Shown: positions 37,480 through 50,877, numbered from the stretch's first letter. The stretch is 64,000 nucleotides of DNA from Fistularia commersonii (GCA_037954325.1 JBBMNZ010000015.1:7472501-7536500); one strand, 5' to 3'. Made by a program: numbers and translations. The notes: generated by a model from the sequence alone, not told the origin.

Positions 37480-37745
37480 ACCGAACGACTCCTCGGATTC
37501 AGACGATCACAACTTCCATCCATTTAATTTTTTTTTTTTTTTTAACTGATAAAACAATGTTTGCTGGATTGGTAGATTGGATAAAACCTTTTTCGGTCAG
37601 AATTTTTTTTTTTTTAAACCAAAGTGCTCCTCGAGTTACATTGATCACAACTTCATCATTTTTTTTTTTTTTTGAACTTTTTTTAAACCTATTTTGCCTG
37701 ACCAGTAGTTGGGATAAAAACTTGTTTTGGTGAAAATTTTGATAA
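37480..37745. repeat. Two-copy diverged tandem duplication
   Basis: The orders CTCCTCGGATTCAGACGATC / CTCCTCGAGTTACATTGATC, then ACAACTTC, a T-run, and TTGGATAAAAC / TTGGGATAAAAAC recur about 137 bp apart. Confidence 0.55.
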
Positions 37746-38306
37746 TATTCTGAAAAAAATATTTTTACCCTCTCTTGTGACTTCTGAATTTCCAGTTGTC
37801 ATGGTGATATTCAGCAATTCTCCCCCACACCTAAAAAAAATTTTTTTTCTACTAAAACATTATACCAAAAATTTATTTTTGAAAGTGATTTTAATTACTA
37901 GATTAGTTCCACCAAAATAAAAAAAAGGAAAAGTTGATTTATACTTTATACTTATAGACTCTTTCACATGAGATAAACCCCGATCAATTTTTGTTTTGGT
38001 TTCGACAAGCCTTTTTTTTAAAACAGTTGTTATGTACGAGCGAACGCAAACACTGCATACATACATTTTGTTAAAGCTCCAGAAAAACAAACAAACACAT
38101 AAATTAAATCAAAAAGCAAACAAAAACAAGTCAACCTGTCGTCACACGTTTCTTAATGCTCCAGGAAGCCAGTACTCCGATGAAAGAAAAGAAAACACAA
38201 TTTATTTCAACCCTACAGTGGTTACATGGAAACACACGGATATGTACTTACAAAAAAAACCCTCTCAAAGGATAAAGTCATTCTACATTTTGAAAATGAG
38301 ATATTC

Positions 38307-38339
<33 letters not shown>

Positions 38340-39140
38340 AATTTCTTTTTTAAATCTTTGACAGTTTTTTTTTCCCCTGGTGGTTACTTTTTCAGACATT
38401 TCTCTCTTTTCCCTGGGGTTAGAGGAGAATATGACTCGTCGAAAAAAAAAAAAAAAAAAAAAAAACATCTGATTTCTTGTATTTCAACTTTTCGAAAAGA
38501 GTATATACACTTTGTCACAGAAAAAAAAAAAAGTCATTTTTTTCTCTAATTCCTTTCATTTTTTTTCTCTTTCACCGCACAACCTTCTGACGAGGAGGTC
38601 ACATGACGACGCGTTTGACGAGAAGTAAGAAAAATTGCGTTTTTATCACCAAGTAAACAATAAAACAAATAAAATCAAACACAAGAAGGTGATTTACTCT
38701 GACCGCAAATGTTAATTTTCCCTTTCTCACTCACGTTCTGTGCAACAAGACATTTCGAGTACCCTTAAAAGAGAAGAAACACAGAAATGAGGCACGGCAG
38801 CTTGATTCCTCACCCTCTGTATTTTGTTTTTAACACATTCATAATGCTTGCAGGAGGATCGGGGGTCTCCAAAGCGGCTGCATAGCGTTCATGAATACTG
38901 GATCATGCCTCGTCTGAGCGTTCATGCAGTGTTCATGCTTTTTTTTTCTATGTCTCGTCTAACGGAGCTCCAAAAAATAAACACCTCTTTACAATTTCCG
39001 GTTAGAGTTTTGTTGTTGTACACACACGTACACACACACACACACACATACACACACACACACACACGCAGTCAGATGGAGTGAGAGAGTTATTCTATTC
39101 CACTTAAGATCACATTAAGGCATTATGAATGTGTTACTAA

Positions 39141-39844
39141 TAGAGCCCGACCGATATATCAGCCGATTTTTCCCGCTGATATTATCTTATGAGATGTCAA
39201 ATGGTGACTATAATAATTAAAGATTATGCGTCAAATCGTGTAACTCTTTGTCGTGTAATGGAAAGTGGTTCGAATTGACATTTTGAAATCTTCACATTTT
39301 CAGCAAAAAATAACAACAACAAAACGGTAGATTCGATACCCATTTGTTACTGACACGGGATCACTGAAGACTTTTAGGATTGGTCTGGAATTTCACATCC
39401 ACGTCAATATTGTTTTAATATTAAAATCAGATGTAAAAGCGTAAAAGAGAAAAAAAAAATAAAGGAAAAAAAAATCTGAACAAATATCTAAATGAAAGGA
39501 TTTTCCAATTTTACTAGAAAAAATATTAGAAAAAAAAACATATAATTCCTTAAAGGTGTCGAATTTTATATTTTCCCATTTGCTCTCAATCGGTTAGCAT
39601 AGTTGTTTATGGCATCTCCTAATTTTAGCTCTTGGGTAATATTGGACTTTTTACTAAACGTACATAAAATGAACCTGGATGTCAGCGTCAGCTTAAGACA
39701 AAAGAATAATCAAGGTCATTGCGATGGAAGGTGGTCCAAATTTACATTTTTAAATCTTGATACTGCAGCCAATAAAAACAAATAAAAACTCAACTCCCAC
39801 ATCCAAAGAAAGGATTTTCCTATTTAACGTCACTGGACTATGTA

Positions 39845-39892
<48 letters not shown>

Positions 39893-40879
39893 CATTAAAG
39901 ACATAAAAAGTGAATTCTCTAAAGGTGTCGGACTTTACATTTTCACATTTGCTCATCAAACTTTAATTTGACCATTCGTCAGGTTTAGATGAAATCTTAT
40001 GTCTGTCAGATGTCAAAATCTTTCACAAGCTCCATCAAACAATGGCTTTTCAACCTATGGTAATTTTGCTAAAGCCGGCCTGTGCCGTCTTTGATCTTAA
40101 CATTTTTTTTTTTCTGAACACTTTGTCTCATTTTGGACAAGCAACTCTAGACTATCATCGGCATAAAACAACATTTGGCCAACTTTACATTGAAATATGT
40201 TGGAGCCAGTCAATGTCATAGCTTGACTCAAAGCTAACTGGTTAGCATAGATGTTCACATCATCTTTTACTTTTAGCTCTACAGCACTTTTGGACTTTTT
40301 ACTGATTGTACATAAAATGTACCCTGACCCCAGCGTGAGCTTAAAACAACAACAAAATTGTGGTCACTGTTTTGGAAGGTGGCCCAAATTGACATTTTTA
40401 AATCGATGCATTTTCACCAAAAAAACAAAACAAAAATGCTCAACATCCACATCAAATGACGTTACGATCAATCTGGCGATAGGTCTTTGTCTCTCTCCTG
40501 TTAGATACCGTTTTGATATTGAAAATCAGATGTAAAAGTGTAAAAGAGAAGACAATATATGAACAAATATCAGAATGAAAGGCCTTTCCTATTTATATGA
40601 TCGAACTAAAAAAAAAAAAAAAAGAATAATTTGCATAAATGGACTGGGACCATCTTTGACATTAACTTTTTTTTCAATTTTTTTTTTTTTTAGACACTTT
40701 GTCTAGAGTATCATCGACATAAAATTACATGGTGGTGCCGCTTGCAACAATCGATTCATTGTTATAGCTTGACTCAAAGCTAACCGGTCAGCATAGATTT
40801 CCACTTTTAGCTCTTGGGTTCTTTTGGACTTTCGTCAGCTTAAAAAAAAAAAAAAAAATCAAGTATCGATCGGGCTCTA
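39141..40879. mobile_element. hAT-like element with internal repeats
   Basis: The left end TAGAGCCCGACCGATATATC and right end GATCGGGCTCTA form terminal inverted repeats of about 15 bp. The inside repeats a block three to four times, with cores GGTTAGCATAGATGTTCACA, TTTAGCTCTTGG, TTGGACTTTTTACT.A and ACATAAAATG at about 39595, 40243 and 40788. A TA microsatellite lies at 39844-39888. No transposase frame survives. The terminal motif resembles a widely dispersed fish hAT family. No clear target duplication is readable. Confidence 0.65.
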
Positions 40880-41218
40880 GTTATTTGCTGAACAAAGCTG
40901 CGGTACTTTGTTTACATTGTGGTATATCTCGAAAGAGCACCCGACTTGGTTGCGTCGATAGAACCCTCTAATGCGTTCCACTCTGAATCTACACCACATG
41001 GAAACAGAGGAAAACAAACATCAACGGAACCCCCCCCCTCCCCGCCCCCCCGCCCGAAACCGAGAATGACACGATCATTGAGCACCCTGTAAGAACGTCG
41101 TGAAACCAATGAACTCTCATTTTCGACCCGTGTGTGGCTGCACGGGGGTCAAAAGGCATAGAAATCAAAGGATTCGGACCCCCACCCCCCAACCCGGCCC
41201 CCAAAGATTATTTTTTTT

Positions 41219-41224
41219 TTTAAT
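41219..41224 (-). promoter_or_regulatory. Possible ATTAAA poly(A) signal for the GPI-form transcript
   Basis: On the minus strand ATTAAA lies about 48 nt past the TAG of the GPI exon. It is followed by an A-run and then G-rich sequence (GGGGGCCGGGTTGGGGGG), which could act as a downstream element. This would give an unusually short 3' UTR. The mammalian GPI-form UTR is longer, so a distal site is also possible. Confidence 0.25.
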
Positions 41225-41271
41225 CTTTTTTTGTTTGTTTGAAAAGGCTATCCTTTCCAAGCGAGATCAGT

Positions 41272-41351
41272 CTATGAGAGCCAGAGCGCGGTCAGCACAG
41301 AGAGCAGGACGGCGGCCGCGCTGCACACCACGCCTTGGCAACCGAGTGTGG
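41272..41351 (-). CDS. ncam1: ncam1 alternative terminal exon: GPI-anchor signal (NCAM-120)
   Basis: An excellent acceptor (a T-rich tract then AATAACCCTCAG) is followed by CC plus 25 codons and a TAG stop. Joined to the branch exon, the reading is IP-ATLGCQGVVCSAAAVLL and continues through a hydrophobic end (SVLTALWLS). The ATLG start matches the NCAM-120 exon of mammals, which also begins ATLGG and ends in a hydrophobic tail removed on GPI attachment. A small-residue region, then about 17 mostly hydrophobic residues, then stop is the expected GPI signal layout. The attachment site may be in the TLGC or CSAAA region. Two cysteines here are unlike mammals. This exon lies between the branch exon and the transmembrane exon, the expected place for a mutually exclusive terminal exon. 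Confidence 0.85.
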
Positions 41352-43779
41352 CTGAGGGTTATTGACCAAAAACAACAAAAAAAATAAAATAAAAATAAAA
41401 AATTCATAGATATATTCAATATTTATATCCCACATTTGGTGTGACATTTCCAACAATAAAACAGAAACAAATACAAGGAAAAACAAGAAAAAGTACAGTA
41501 AATAAATTGTGCACATGGTGGCAATGTGATGGTCCAGAGGTGCCCAGAGGTGAGAAGATCACATGTGGAAAAAAAGACGAGGGAGAGAAAGGGAAGAGAA
41601 AAAGATGGAAAAATAAGACAGGTCAGAATCACAGGGAAAACAAACAAAAAGAAAAGCAAGTTTATCAGAGAATTGAGGGTCAAAAATAAGGAAGTTAGTG
41701 GTAAGATAAAGAAGTTACAGCGTGTTAGTAGCACAGCGGATGGAGAAGCGATGGGAGGCGACGGAGGGGGCAGGAAAAAATCAAAACAGCACTGAGTCCG
41801 TGCGAAAAGTGGCCGATGGATTGACGTTTTAGAAAGAAGAAAACGTGAGACTGAAAGTTGTAAAAATCAAATCATTATAGGAAGTGACAAAAATGCAGGG
41901 ATTTTTTAATTGTCTTTTTTTATTTATGTATTTTTAATTTATTGATTAATTTTTTTAAAGTTTGTAAAAGTTTAGGAAACTTTTTTTTCTTTTAATTAAG
42001 TTTTTTTTTTTTCTTTTTCTCATCTTATATTCTTCTTCCTTATAATGTTTGTTTTCATTTCAATGAATAAATTCAACTGACAAATGAATATGTATTAGGT
42101 TTTTTGTTTTACAAAGTTGTCTTAAGTATTCTTGTTGAACCTTGTCAAATTTCTTTATTATCTCATAAAATTTAGCATATTCTATATTTTGCCATAATTA
42201 CATTTAAGCATAAAAAAAAAAAATCTAAATTCCCCAGGATGCCCACACTAATTTTTCAACTCACAATATCCTGACTATTCTAGGATTTCATTATACTCTT
42301 AACAATTTTCAATTTTAAAATCAAACAAAAAAACCTTTCATATTAAAAATCATTTCAATTCATCATACAGACACAAATCCAAAAACACCTAAAAGTCCAA
42401 AGATTGTAGTTGTTTTTTTCATAAATTTTAAATTCAAAAATTAAACTTTTTTTTTTCCCAGGAAAAGAAATCCAAAGGCTTTTTAATATTTTAAAAATAT
42501 AATGTATGCATTTATTTTGATAGTCCAGTAATTTGAGGATGTTTACCAAATACCACAAAATATCCTTGTGGTTAGACTGTTAACGCTCTTTCGTAATGAC
42601 CAGCGGTGTAAACAAGCTCATTGCTAATATCGATTTAAAAAAAAGGGAGAAAAACTACCGAGGGATTTGCGGGTTTGCAGACAAGTGAAGCGAGACAGAA
42701 CAAAAGGCTCCCCGTTCATCTGAATGTTTTGTGTTGTGAAAAAAATACATAGAAATGCATAAATAGAAATGCAAATGTCATTTCATAACCTTACTTACAC
42801 CTAACAGAAGCATACAGAAGTCATCTTCTAAAAACAGACGATATCACTCAATTATTGTGCACTTTATGTTGTCTTATTGTTTGCATGTTTTATATTACAA
42901 TTTTTTTGACACCGTTTTGTCCGATCGCATAGTAGAGGCCGACATGGCACATGTAGCAAATTGCTAGCTCTTCTAGTTTTAGTTTCAACTTATTTTTTTC
43001 TTTTTTGGAGGGTGGGGTGTGGAGGGGGGGGTGAGGACCATAAAATTAAATATATCTTTATAAAAAGCAACATTGATATTTGTCTTTTTCTTCTTTGCTT
43101 TCATCTGCCTTTTGGTCGGATCAGAAATGTCTATACAGATAACTATTCTAAGCCCGAATTCAGTTTATCATTATTTACTATTACTATTTTTTCTTCACTT
43201 ATTAACATGATTATTTTTGTTGTAATTGCATATACATTGTATCTTACTTTTTTTTTGAGATTTTTTTTAGGCATGTAATTCAGGCTATAAATTAAAGATA
43301 ATAGTAAAAACTGCTATTCGATTAATTTGTGAGCGTTTTTAAAGGCTGTTAATAAAAATCGGGAGAAAGAATGCTTTCTAGTGGGGCTACAAAAGTTTAG
43401 GAAGAAAAAGAAAAAGGATTTTTTGGTCGTTTTTGGCTGAAAATGCAATACTGTCACACACAACCGTCATGCGGAAAATTAATGGTCGGATTTTTTTTTT
43501 CAATTTGGTCAAGGAAGGCTTTTAGCTGTAATCCAAGAAGCATTACGTTTCCTTCAAAACAGTTCTTTTTTTTTGCAGAAATCCAGGTAGAATATATATG
43601 GTATTTCTACAACAAGGCTTTTGGAAAAAAAAAGTGACAGAAAATCCTGTGTGCGTATGGAGTACAACAACTAGCATGTAGTCAGGCTACAGGCCCATGC
43701 ATGACCACATGTCCACGACACAAGCGGGTTTTTCCATCAATAATCTTTTGTTATCAAAATGGACACATTTGATAACATT

Positions 43780-45785
43780 TGGTGACAATCGATCAGGAAA
43801 ATATTGGGGGGATTCTTCTATTCCAGCCAACACGGGACTTGCGGCCACATGTCCTGGACACTCGGGTGAATAGAGGGGCGGAGCTGTCAACTGATCACCT
43901 CCTGGTGGTGAGCTGGCTCCGATGGTGGGGGAGGACCTCGCAGACCCAAGCGTAACGTGAGGGTTTGCTGGGAACATCTAGAAGAGTCCCCTGTCAACTC
44001 CCAACTCCCAATGGCAGTCTGCACCTGCTGGTGGATCCCAGTGGTAAGGGATGCTGTCACACTTAAGAAGAGTCCTATTGGGCTCCAGAGGCAGGTGACA
44101 GGTACCGGCAGGCCAAGCGGCATGCAGCTTCAGTGGTTGCCGAGGCAAAACTCAGGCAACTAATGGGAGGAGTTTGGGGAGACCATGTAGAAGGACTTCC
44201 GTTGGGCATTGAGGAGATTCTGGTCAACAATCCGGTGGCTTAGGAGGGGGAAGCAGTGCTCCCTCAACACAGTGGGAGTGGGACGCTGCTTGTTGTTGAC
44301 CTCCTCAACCCTGCTGAAATGCCTTCCATTTAGGAAGCAGAGCGGGGGGACTCAAGGAGTGGACCCACCTATTCCCGGGGATGAAGTTGCTGAAGCACTC
44401 AAAAAGCTCTCAGTATCAGGGCCCAAGGGGTGAATGAGATCCGCCTTGGGCTACAAGGGCTCCGGATACTGGAGGGCTGTCCTGGCTGACACGCCTCTGC
44501 CGCATTGCGTGGATATAGTGGACAGTGCGGCTGGACTGTCCGACTGGGTTGGTGATCCCCCTTTTTAAAAAGGGGGCTGTGCTCCAACTACAGGGGGACC
44601 ACACTCCTCAGCCTCCCTGGTAAGGTCTATTCAGCTGAGTAGAGGGTCCACCAGGTTGTTGAACCTCGGATCCAGGAGGAGCAGTGTGGTTTTCGTCCTG
44701 GCCATTGAACAGTGGACCTCTATACCCTCGGCAGGGTGGTTGAGGGGGCATGGGAGTTTGCCAAACCAGTCAAAATGTGTTTCATGGATCTGGAGAATGC
44801 ATTCAACCATGTCCCGTGGGAATTCCTGTGGAGGGGTGTTCCGGGAGTATAGGGTACCAAACCCTGTCATATGGGCTGTTTGGTCCCTGTATGCCCGGTG
44901 TCGGAGCTTGGTTCACATTGCCGGTTGTAAGTTGGATTCGTTTCCGGTGACAGTTGGACTTCGCCAGGGATTCTTTTTGTTATTGATTGCGTTCATAACA
45001 TTTATGGACAGAATTTCAAGGCCAAGCCAGGTGGCTGCAGGATTGAGTCTCCGCTTTTGGCAGATGATGTGGTTCCGTTGTCTTCATCAGGCCATGATCT
45101 CCAGCTCCCACTGGAACGGTTCGCAGCAGATTGTGAAGCGGCCGGGATGAGGATCAGCACCTTCAAATCCGAGACTATGGTGCTCAACCTGAAATGGGTG
45201 GAATGCCCATTCCGGGCCAGGGAAGAAGTCCTGCCCCAAGAGGAGGAGTTCAAGTATCTTAGGGTCTTCTTCATGAGTGAGCGAAGGATGGAGTGGTAGA
45301 TCGACAGGCCGACTGGTGAGGTGTCTGCAACGATGTGGACTCTGTACCGGTCTGTCGCGGTGAAGATTTACCAGTCGATCTATGCTCCCACCCTCAACTA
45401 TGGTCACAAGCTGCGGGTAGTGACCGAAAGAATGAGATCGTGGATACAAGCGGACGAAATGAGTTTCCTCCGCAGGGTGGCCGCACTCTCCCTTAGAGAT
45501 AGGGTGAGAACTTCGGTCACCCGGGAGGAGCTCGGAGTAGAGCTGCTGCTCCTCCGCATCAGATGAGGTGGATCAAGCATCTGCTCAGGATGCCTCCTGG
45601 ACACCTCCCTGGGGAGGTAGTCTGGATATTCCCATCTGGGAGGAGACCACGGGGGAGACCCAGCACATGCTGGAGAGACTATGTCTCCAGGCTGGCATGG
45701 GAATGCCTTGGGGTCCCCCCAGAGGAGCTGGACCATGTGGCGGGGAAGAGGGAGGTCTGGGCCTCACTTTAGTTGACTGGTAATT
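43780..45785 (+). mobile_element. Non-LTR retrotransposon, broken (third LINE family)
   Basis: The plus strand keeps a near-continuous but frameshifted LINE protein. In order: the end of the endonuclease (LSDHLLVVSWLRWWG at about 43890), a linker (FWSTIRWLRRGKQCS at 44218), RT text (EEQCGFRPG-like at about 44680, FMDLENAFNHVPWE-like at 44780, VGLRQG at 44955), a broken FADDVV-like region (45056-45070), EEFKYLRVFFMSERRMEW at 45245, and the C-terminus (MSFLRRVAALSLRDRVRTSV; RMPPGHLPGEVVW; YVSRLAWECLGVPPEELD). Multiple frameshifts and stops; inactive. Orientation opposite to ncam1. Confidence 0.92.
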
Positions 45786-46613
45786 AAATGTTATTAATTT
45801 ACTCAACAAGTTATTACATATTTTGAAGTTGAAATTGAAAACAATTTCCTAATTTCCGAACAATTTTTCCTAATTTTCTAATTTGAATCCTAATTTTAAA
45901 AGCATGAGAAATATTTTTTCACTTTAATCAAAATTTGTTGACATGCACAAGAATTTGTGCATTTTGTTACATTTTTTCCAATTTTTTTTTATGAATCATT
46001 GACTACACAGACATTACCAGTTAGCTAGGAAATGCATTCAATAGCGACCGATTGGGTTTAAATTCCACTATGAAAACTAAGAAAAATAATCACAAATCAC
46101 ATATTCAATCAATACTAGTTAAGTCCATTATTAAGATATTTTATATTTTATTTTTGTGTTTTTATTTTTTATATTTACTTTTATATTTATATTGTAATTA
46201 TGATTAGTCGATGAACCATTTGAACATTACAAAATAGCAAATCATTCCAAAACATATAATGACACTGCCAAAGCATTGATAAACATTAGTTACATTATAA
46301 CTGAATGTTATTTCCCCAAGTAGAAATATGGAAGAACAGGGTGGAAAGTTTTATTTTTCCACAGCGAGTACCCAAAAATCTATATTTCTTTGTAAAATAT
46401 GAAATAATATATAGCCTTTTTTGTAACATCTGGTACACGATATAGCAGTATGCTTTAGAAAAAAAAAAAAGTTCCTCGACTTATGAACAACTTCTGTTGC
46501 CGTGCCAACTTATTTTCATTATTTATTTAATTTTTTCTTGGCCGCTTGAGAAGACCTTGAGGACAGCAGCCACAATCAGATGCAGATGTTGCACTGAAAA
46601 GTCACTCAATTTT

Positions 46614-46646
<33 letters not shown>

Positions 46647-47370
46647 GATTAAGACAAGATTTGGAAGAAATTGTGAGTGAATGATAGTAATTGCGGGGAA
46701 TTAAAACGGGAGAGGGTGGATTTAGATGAAGCCCATGTAAAATAGGTTGTATTTTACGCGATCCAAACCGCCCACTGCTATGCGTCCCCCCGCATGGAAA
46801 AAAAAGCGGATTCTTTTATGTGCCATGCAGCTGGAAGCGACACCATGCAAAGACATTTCTCGGGGGGGAAGGGGGGCTGCATCCCCGCCTCGCCGTGAAC
46901 CTTCGGGCCAGTAAACCTGGCTGGCGGAAAAGCACCGGATATGTGAGGAGAAAGAGAGAGAGGGAGAGAGTTTATGATGCGAGTGAAGGGAAAGTGGAAG
47001 CAGAAGGGATTCAGAGAGAATAAGTAAAAAGGCAAAAAAGAGAGCAGAATTTTAAGTGGTATCAAGTCTTAAATTTTTCCTTTTGACTTCACTTGTTTAA
47101 GGCTAATTATGGCATTTCTTAACCTCGTCCGTGTCTCGCCATCAGCGGATATCACAGATGAAAAGGTGAACATTGATTGGAACAGCCGCATTTTTGATGG
47201 AAAATAAAATGTATGGATTTTAAAAAGGCTTTTTTTTTTTTTTTTTTACAAATGCCTGTGTGATGAATTATTTCTATTCAATTCAAACCTAAACATTTTC
47301 TAAATATAAAATATGGTCTGTATCTCCTTCTGCCTGTCTGACAGCAAGAAGTTATCTATGAAAATAAATA

Positions 47371-47405
<35 letters not shown>

Positions 47406-47479
47406 TAATAATGATAATAATAATAATAATATTACATAATATAATATATATAATTAATATAAATGACTTGTTACTTTGA

Positions 47480-47770
47480 TACTTGAAAGTTTTATTTGTA
47501 TTTCTTATTCTCCACCCTTTTTTTATACTGTTTATACAATTTCCTACTATTACTTATTGTTGTTATGTTTTACTTGAAACTCTGGCACAACAATTTCCTT
47601 TGGGATAAATAAAGTTGTTCTTATTCTTATTCTTATTCTTATTCTTATTCTTATTCTTATTCTTATTCTTATTCTTAATAACAACAACAACAACAATAAT
47701 AATAATAATAATAACAATTATTCTAATAATAATAATCACTATCATCATCATCATCACTGACAAATAAGAT
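47480..47770 (+). repeat. LINE 3' tail with (ATTCTT)n and AAT repeats
   Basis: ACTCTGGCACAACAATTTCC and TTTGGGATAAATAAAGTTGT are a typical fish LINE tail, followed by about ten ATTCTT units and then AAC/AAT and ATC repeats. A sister tail lies at 53700-53800. Confidence 0.8.
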
Positions 47771-48797
47771 ACAAGTAATGTAAATAGTCATTTTTACATA
47801 ATTAAAGAAATCATAACGTAAGAAGAAATCAAAATGTAATAATTGGTCAGTGTTTTGAAAATAATTAAATATTCAAATTCAAAGATGTCTGTTAGATAGC
47901 CATTTGATAATAATTGTAGTTAAGAATTTTGTAAATTAATGTTCATTTCCAAAATCGCTCATTGTGACACAGTGGAAATACAGTTTCCAAATATTGCCAA
48001 TCTAATGTTTTGTCAAAAATGTTGTACACATTAAATACCTTTTTTTTTTTTAATATAAATGAATTTCTCTTTGAGTCCAAGCAGAAATAGGAAAGGCACA
48101 AGGAAGAGGCAGAAAGACAGGATGATATAGAGGAGAAGATGGAGGCAGTTGTTTTTCCCATTAACCTGTGCTGCAGCCCTGGCGTGGCAGTGCAGCAGGG
48201 AGGCAGCCCCGAGTTAAAATGTGCATCTTTGGACACAACACAGCAGCGGAGCAAAGGCCGGCCGTGACCACTGGAGTGGAGCTGGATTTAGTTTGGAGTG
48301 GATAAAGCGATATCTGGGATGACTTTTCCTGCCCAGTGAACCTGGGCTGGCCGGCTGCCGTCGGAGATCGGGCGGGAGGTCGGCGTCTATCTGCCGGGGC
48401 AGCCGCCAGTCACGCTCGGCACATGGAGGCAGTGGCCTCATCTTGGGTTTTGAAAATAATAACGATTATTTATTTTTTAGTTTTTTTGCAACAAAAGCAG
48501 TGGACTTCATTTATCCAAAAGGCTAAAAAGAGAAGGATATCTGGATTTGTTCCTTTTTAAATTGAAACATATTGAAAATGTACAACGGACACAGGGTGGC
48601 AACAACCGTGACCAAACAAGTCAATGGTTCTGCCGCATTTGAGTAAATATCACCAGACCATAGCAAAAAATTTGAGCGTATCATCATTTTCCATGAAACT
48701 GTTTTTGGTTAGTTTAAAGCCAAACACAGATTTTTAAAATAAAATGAAAAAAAAAAAAAGTTTAAATATATTTATATTCATACAAAACACCCAAATA

Positions 48798-48882
<85 letters not shown>

Positions 48883-48915
48883 CAGTATATATGCATATAT
48901 ATATATATATGTATT
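48798..48915. repeat. CA then TA microsatellite
   Basis: (CA)n at 48799-48834, then ATGTATGTATATATA text with (TA)n to 48912. Confidence 0.95.
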
Positions 48916-50696
48916 CTTAATATATTATCCTAAATATTGAAGCAAAAACTGCTGCGTAAATGTATTGAAGTGAGACAATGGTAAGATTACTAGCATGTTT
49001 TACTAGCAACACTAGTACGCATAGCTGAAATGCTAAAAGTTGCTAGCAACAATGGCGGCACAAAGTTATTGACGTAGCAAAACAACAACAAATGAACAAA
49101 GAAGAAAAACACAACAACAACCGAACAAACAACACCTGAAGAAGCAGCAACTTAAAGATAAGCATGTTAGCTAGCTGTTAGCTGCTAGAGGTCACTGCTA
49201 TACCACAACTAAACTGTGACTGCTACTGTAGCTAAACATTGAGAGAGCTAGCTAATCCAAGATAAAGCTAATCCAACAAAAAGATGTATTATTCTAGCGC
49301 AATAAAATAAGGTAGTCTCAAACTTTTGCTTTAAACTTGTGTCAGTTTCTTGGAAAATTCCGACAGTTTTGTAATTTTTCATTGCAGGATAGGCTACTGG
49401 CGCAACCCCTTTCCACATAAAAAATATTTAAAATGACTAATATTTAGCCAAGGATTGAGCAATCGAGAATATATTAAAATGTTATAATATTTTATATATA
49501 TATAATATTTTGACAGCTCCCCTTGCCCCACTCCTTGTATGGGGAAGGTTAACACTCAAACTGCCAATGGGTAATATTTACCTGTAGATATCTTTGAGGT
49601 GTATGTGACATTTCCTAAAAGTGTGTGAAAAAAGATTTTCTTCCCCTGTAGTGACGAAGTTACCCGCATGGATAATGCAGTCTTTTTTGCCCATTTCATT
49701 TCAGTCTTGCTGACTGAAATATTGTGTGTCAGCTACTGTTTGATGGTCTATGTTCATGCATTATCTTCCTGCGCATTAATGCATCATAAAAAGTCGACAA
49801 ACTGTCCTTTTAAAGCAGGAGCTAAACTATCATATACATTGCAAAGTTTATATGTCTAATTTAAGCAAAGGATGTAAATAATAAATCGTACACGCTGAAA
49901 ATCAGTGCTTTTTATTAAAGGGTAAATTTTAGCCCGTTACCCCTTTTAGGTAATACACAGCAACCTAGCATTTCTAGCGTTAATCAATTTATCGTAATAC
50001 GTGCTTTTTATAACTGTTGACAGAAACTTGTCAGCTGGTAGAATCTTCCTGTTTTTAGCCAGCTAGCATTAACACATTTCCATTAGCTAGCTAGCTAGCA
50101 TTAGCATTGGACATTATTTTTACTTCCCATAGTGGAACGAATTTCCAACAGAAAACGGAAAGTGGATAAGAATTTTGACTCATTTATGTTTCTCGGCGGC
50201 ACGCTGATGCAGTTTTGATACATTAGTTTAATTGAACTGATGGATAAAGGTGCCATTTTCTTGATAAACATCACCTGCAACTTCATGTAGTTTGCAGTTG
50301 GTTATGACCTTTTCACGACTTTGATTCGGTGACCTTCATAATATTACTCGTCGAGTAAAAGAGGATTTTTTTTTTCTTCTCTACCTCCACAGTTTTTGGA
50401 TGAACTGTGCCAAAAAAGAGGGCTTCATAGATATATTCTAACTTTCTTTTTGCTCTTGAAGTTGGGACTTTGTCTTCTAATTTTAGCATAAACTGGTGAA
50501 ATAATGTAAATTTCAGTTTGTTTTCCCGCCGTCAATGACAGGCGACCGCCCAATCACAGCCGGGCGAGGTTTCAGCCGACAACCTTTAGGCAAAAGAATG
50601 AAGGACGACCCTTGTGGTCACGGCAGAGGCCTTTGCGTGCTCAATGTGCGTACGTGCCACGTGCTTATGTGTAAGGTTGGTTACGGGAGAAAATAC

Positions 50697-50877
50697 CTGG
50701 GATGGTGGTCGGCTCTGCGGTCGTCCTGAAGGACAGGAGAGCGGGCTTGGACTTGCCCTGGTCGTTCACGGCCACCACGTGGACCTCATACTCTGTGTTC
50801 CAATCAAGGCCGTTCAGATGTGTGTAGTCGCTGCCTTGAGGAATGCGAAGCTCCGGCTTCCACACAGAATTATTTTT
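50697..50877 (-). CDS. ncam1: ncam1 exon: second half of second fibronectin III domain
   Basis: This exon has acceptor CCCTTCTCAG and donor GTATTTTCTC, and is 181 nt: 60 codons plus one base. The peptide runs from KNNSVWKPELRIPQGSD through LNGLDWNTEYEVHVVAVND to FRTTAEPTTIP. It holds the conserved FN3 Trp and tyrosine-corner residues and the F-G loop (QGKSKP), which in mammals is the FGF-receptor-binding FGL region. An N-glycosylation sequon (NNS) lies at its start. The final phase-1 G can join either of two downstream acceptors: GCC (Ala) in the GPI exon or GAC (Asp) in the transmembrane exon. It is therefore the branch point between anchored isoforms. The intron before it is 2022 bp. The intron after it is 9.3 kb to the GPI exon or 22.6 kb to the transmembrane exon. 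Confidence 0.96.

Larger units (their letters stand above)
28056..50696 (-). other. 22.6-kb intron between FN3 exon and transmembrane exon
   Basis: It contains the GPI terminal exon and the repeats listed separately. Stretches with nothing recognised: 28060-30780 (AT-rich), 31275-33840 (with CA, AAT and A runs), 34810-37470 (a CpG-richer patch at 35380-35830 has no supported exon), 37745-39140, 41360-43690, 45790-47470 and 48920-50690. 48060-48450 is GC-rich with no convincing frame. Confidence 0.8.

Noticed and set aside
48060..48450. GC-rich segment with a proline/arginine-rich minus-strand frame
   Set aside because: No acceptor/donor pair in an ncam1 phase and no family match; left as intron.
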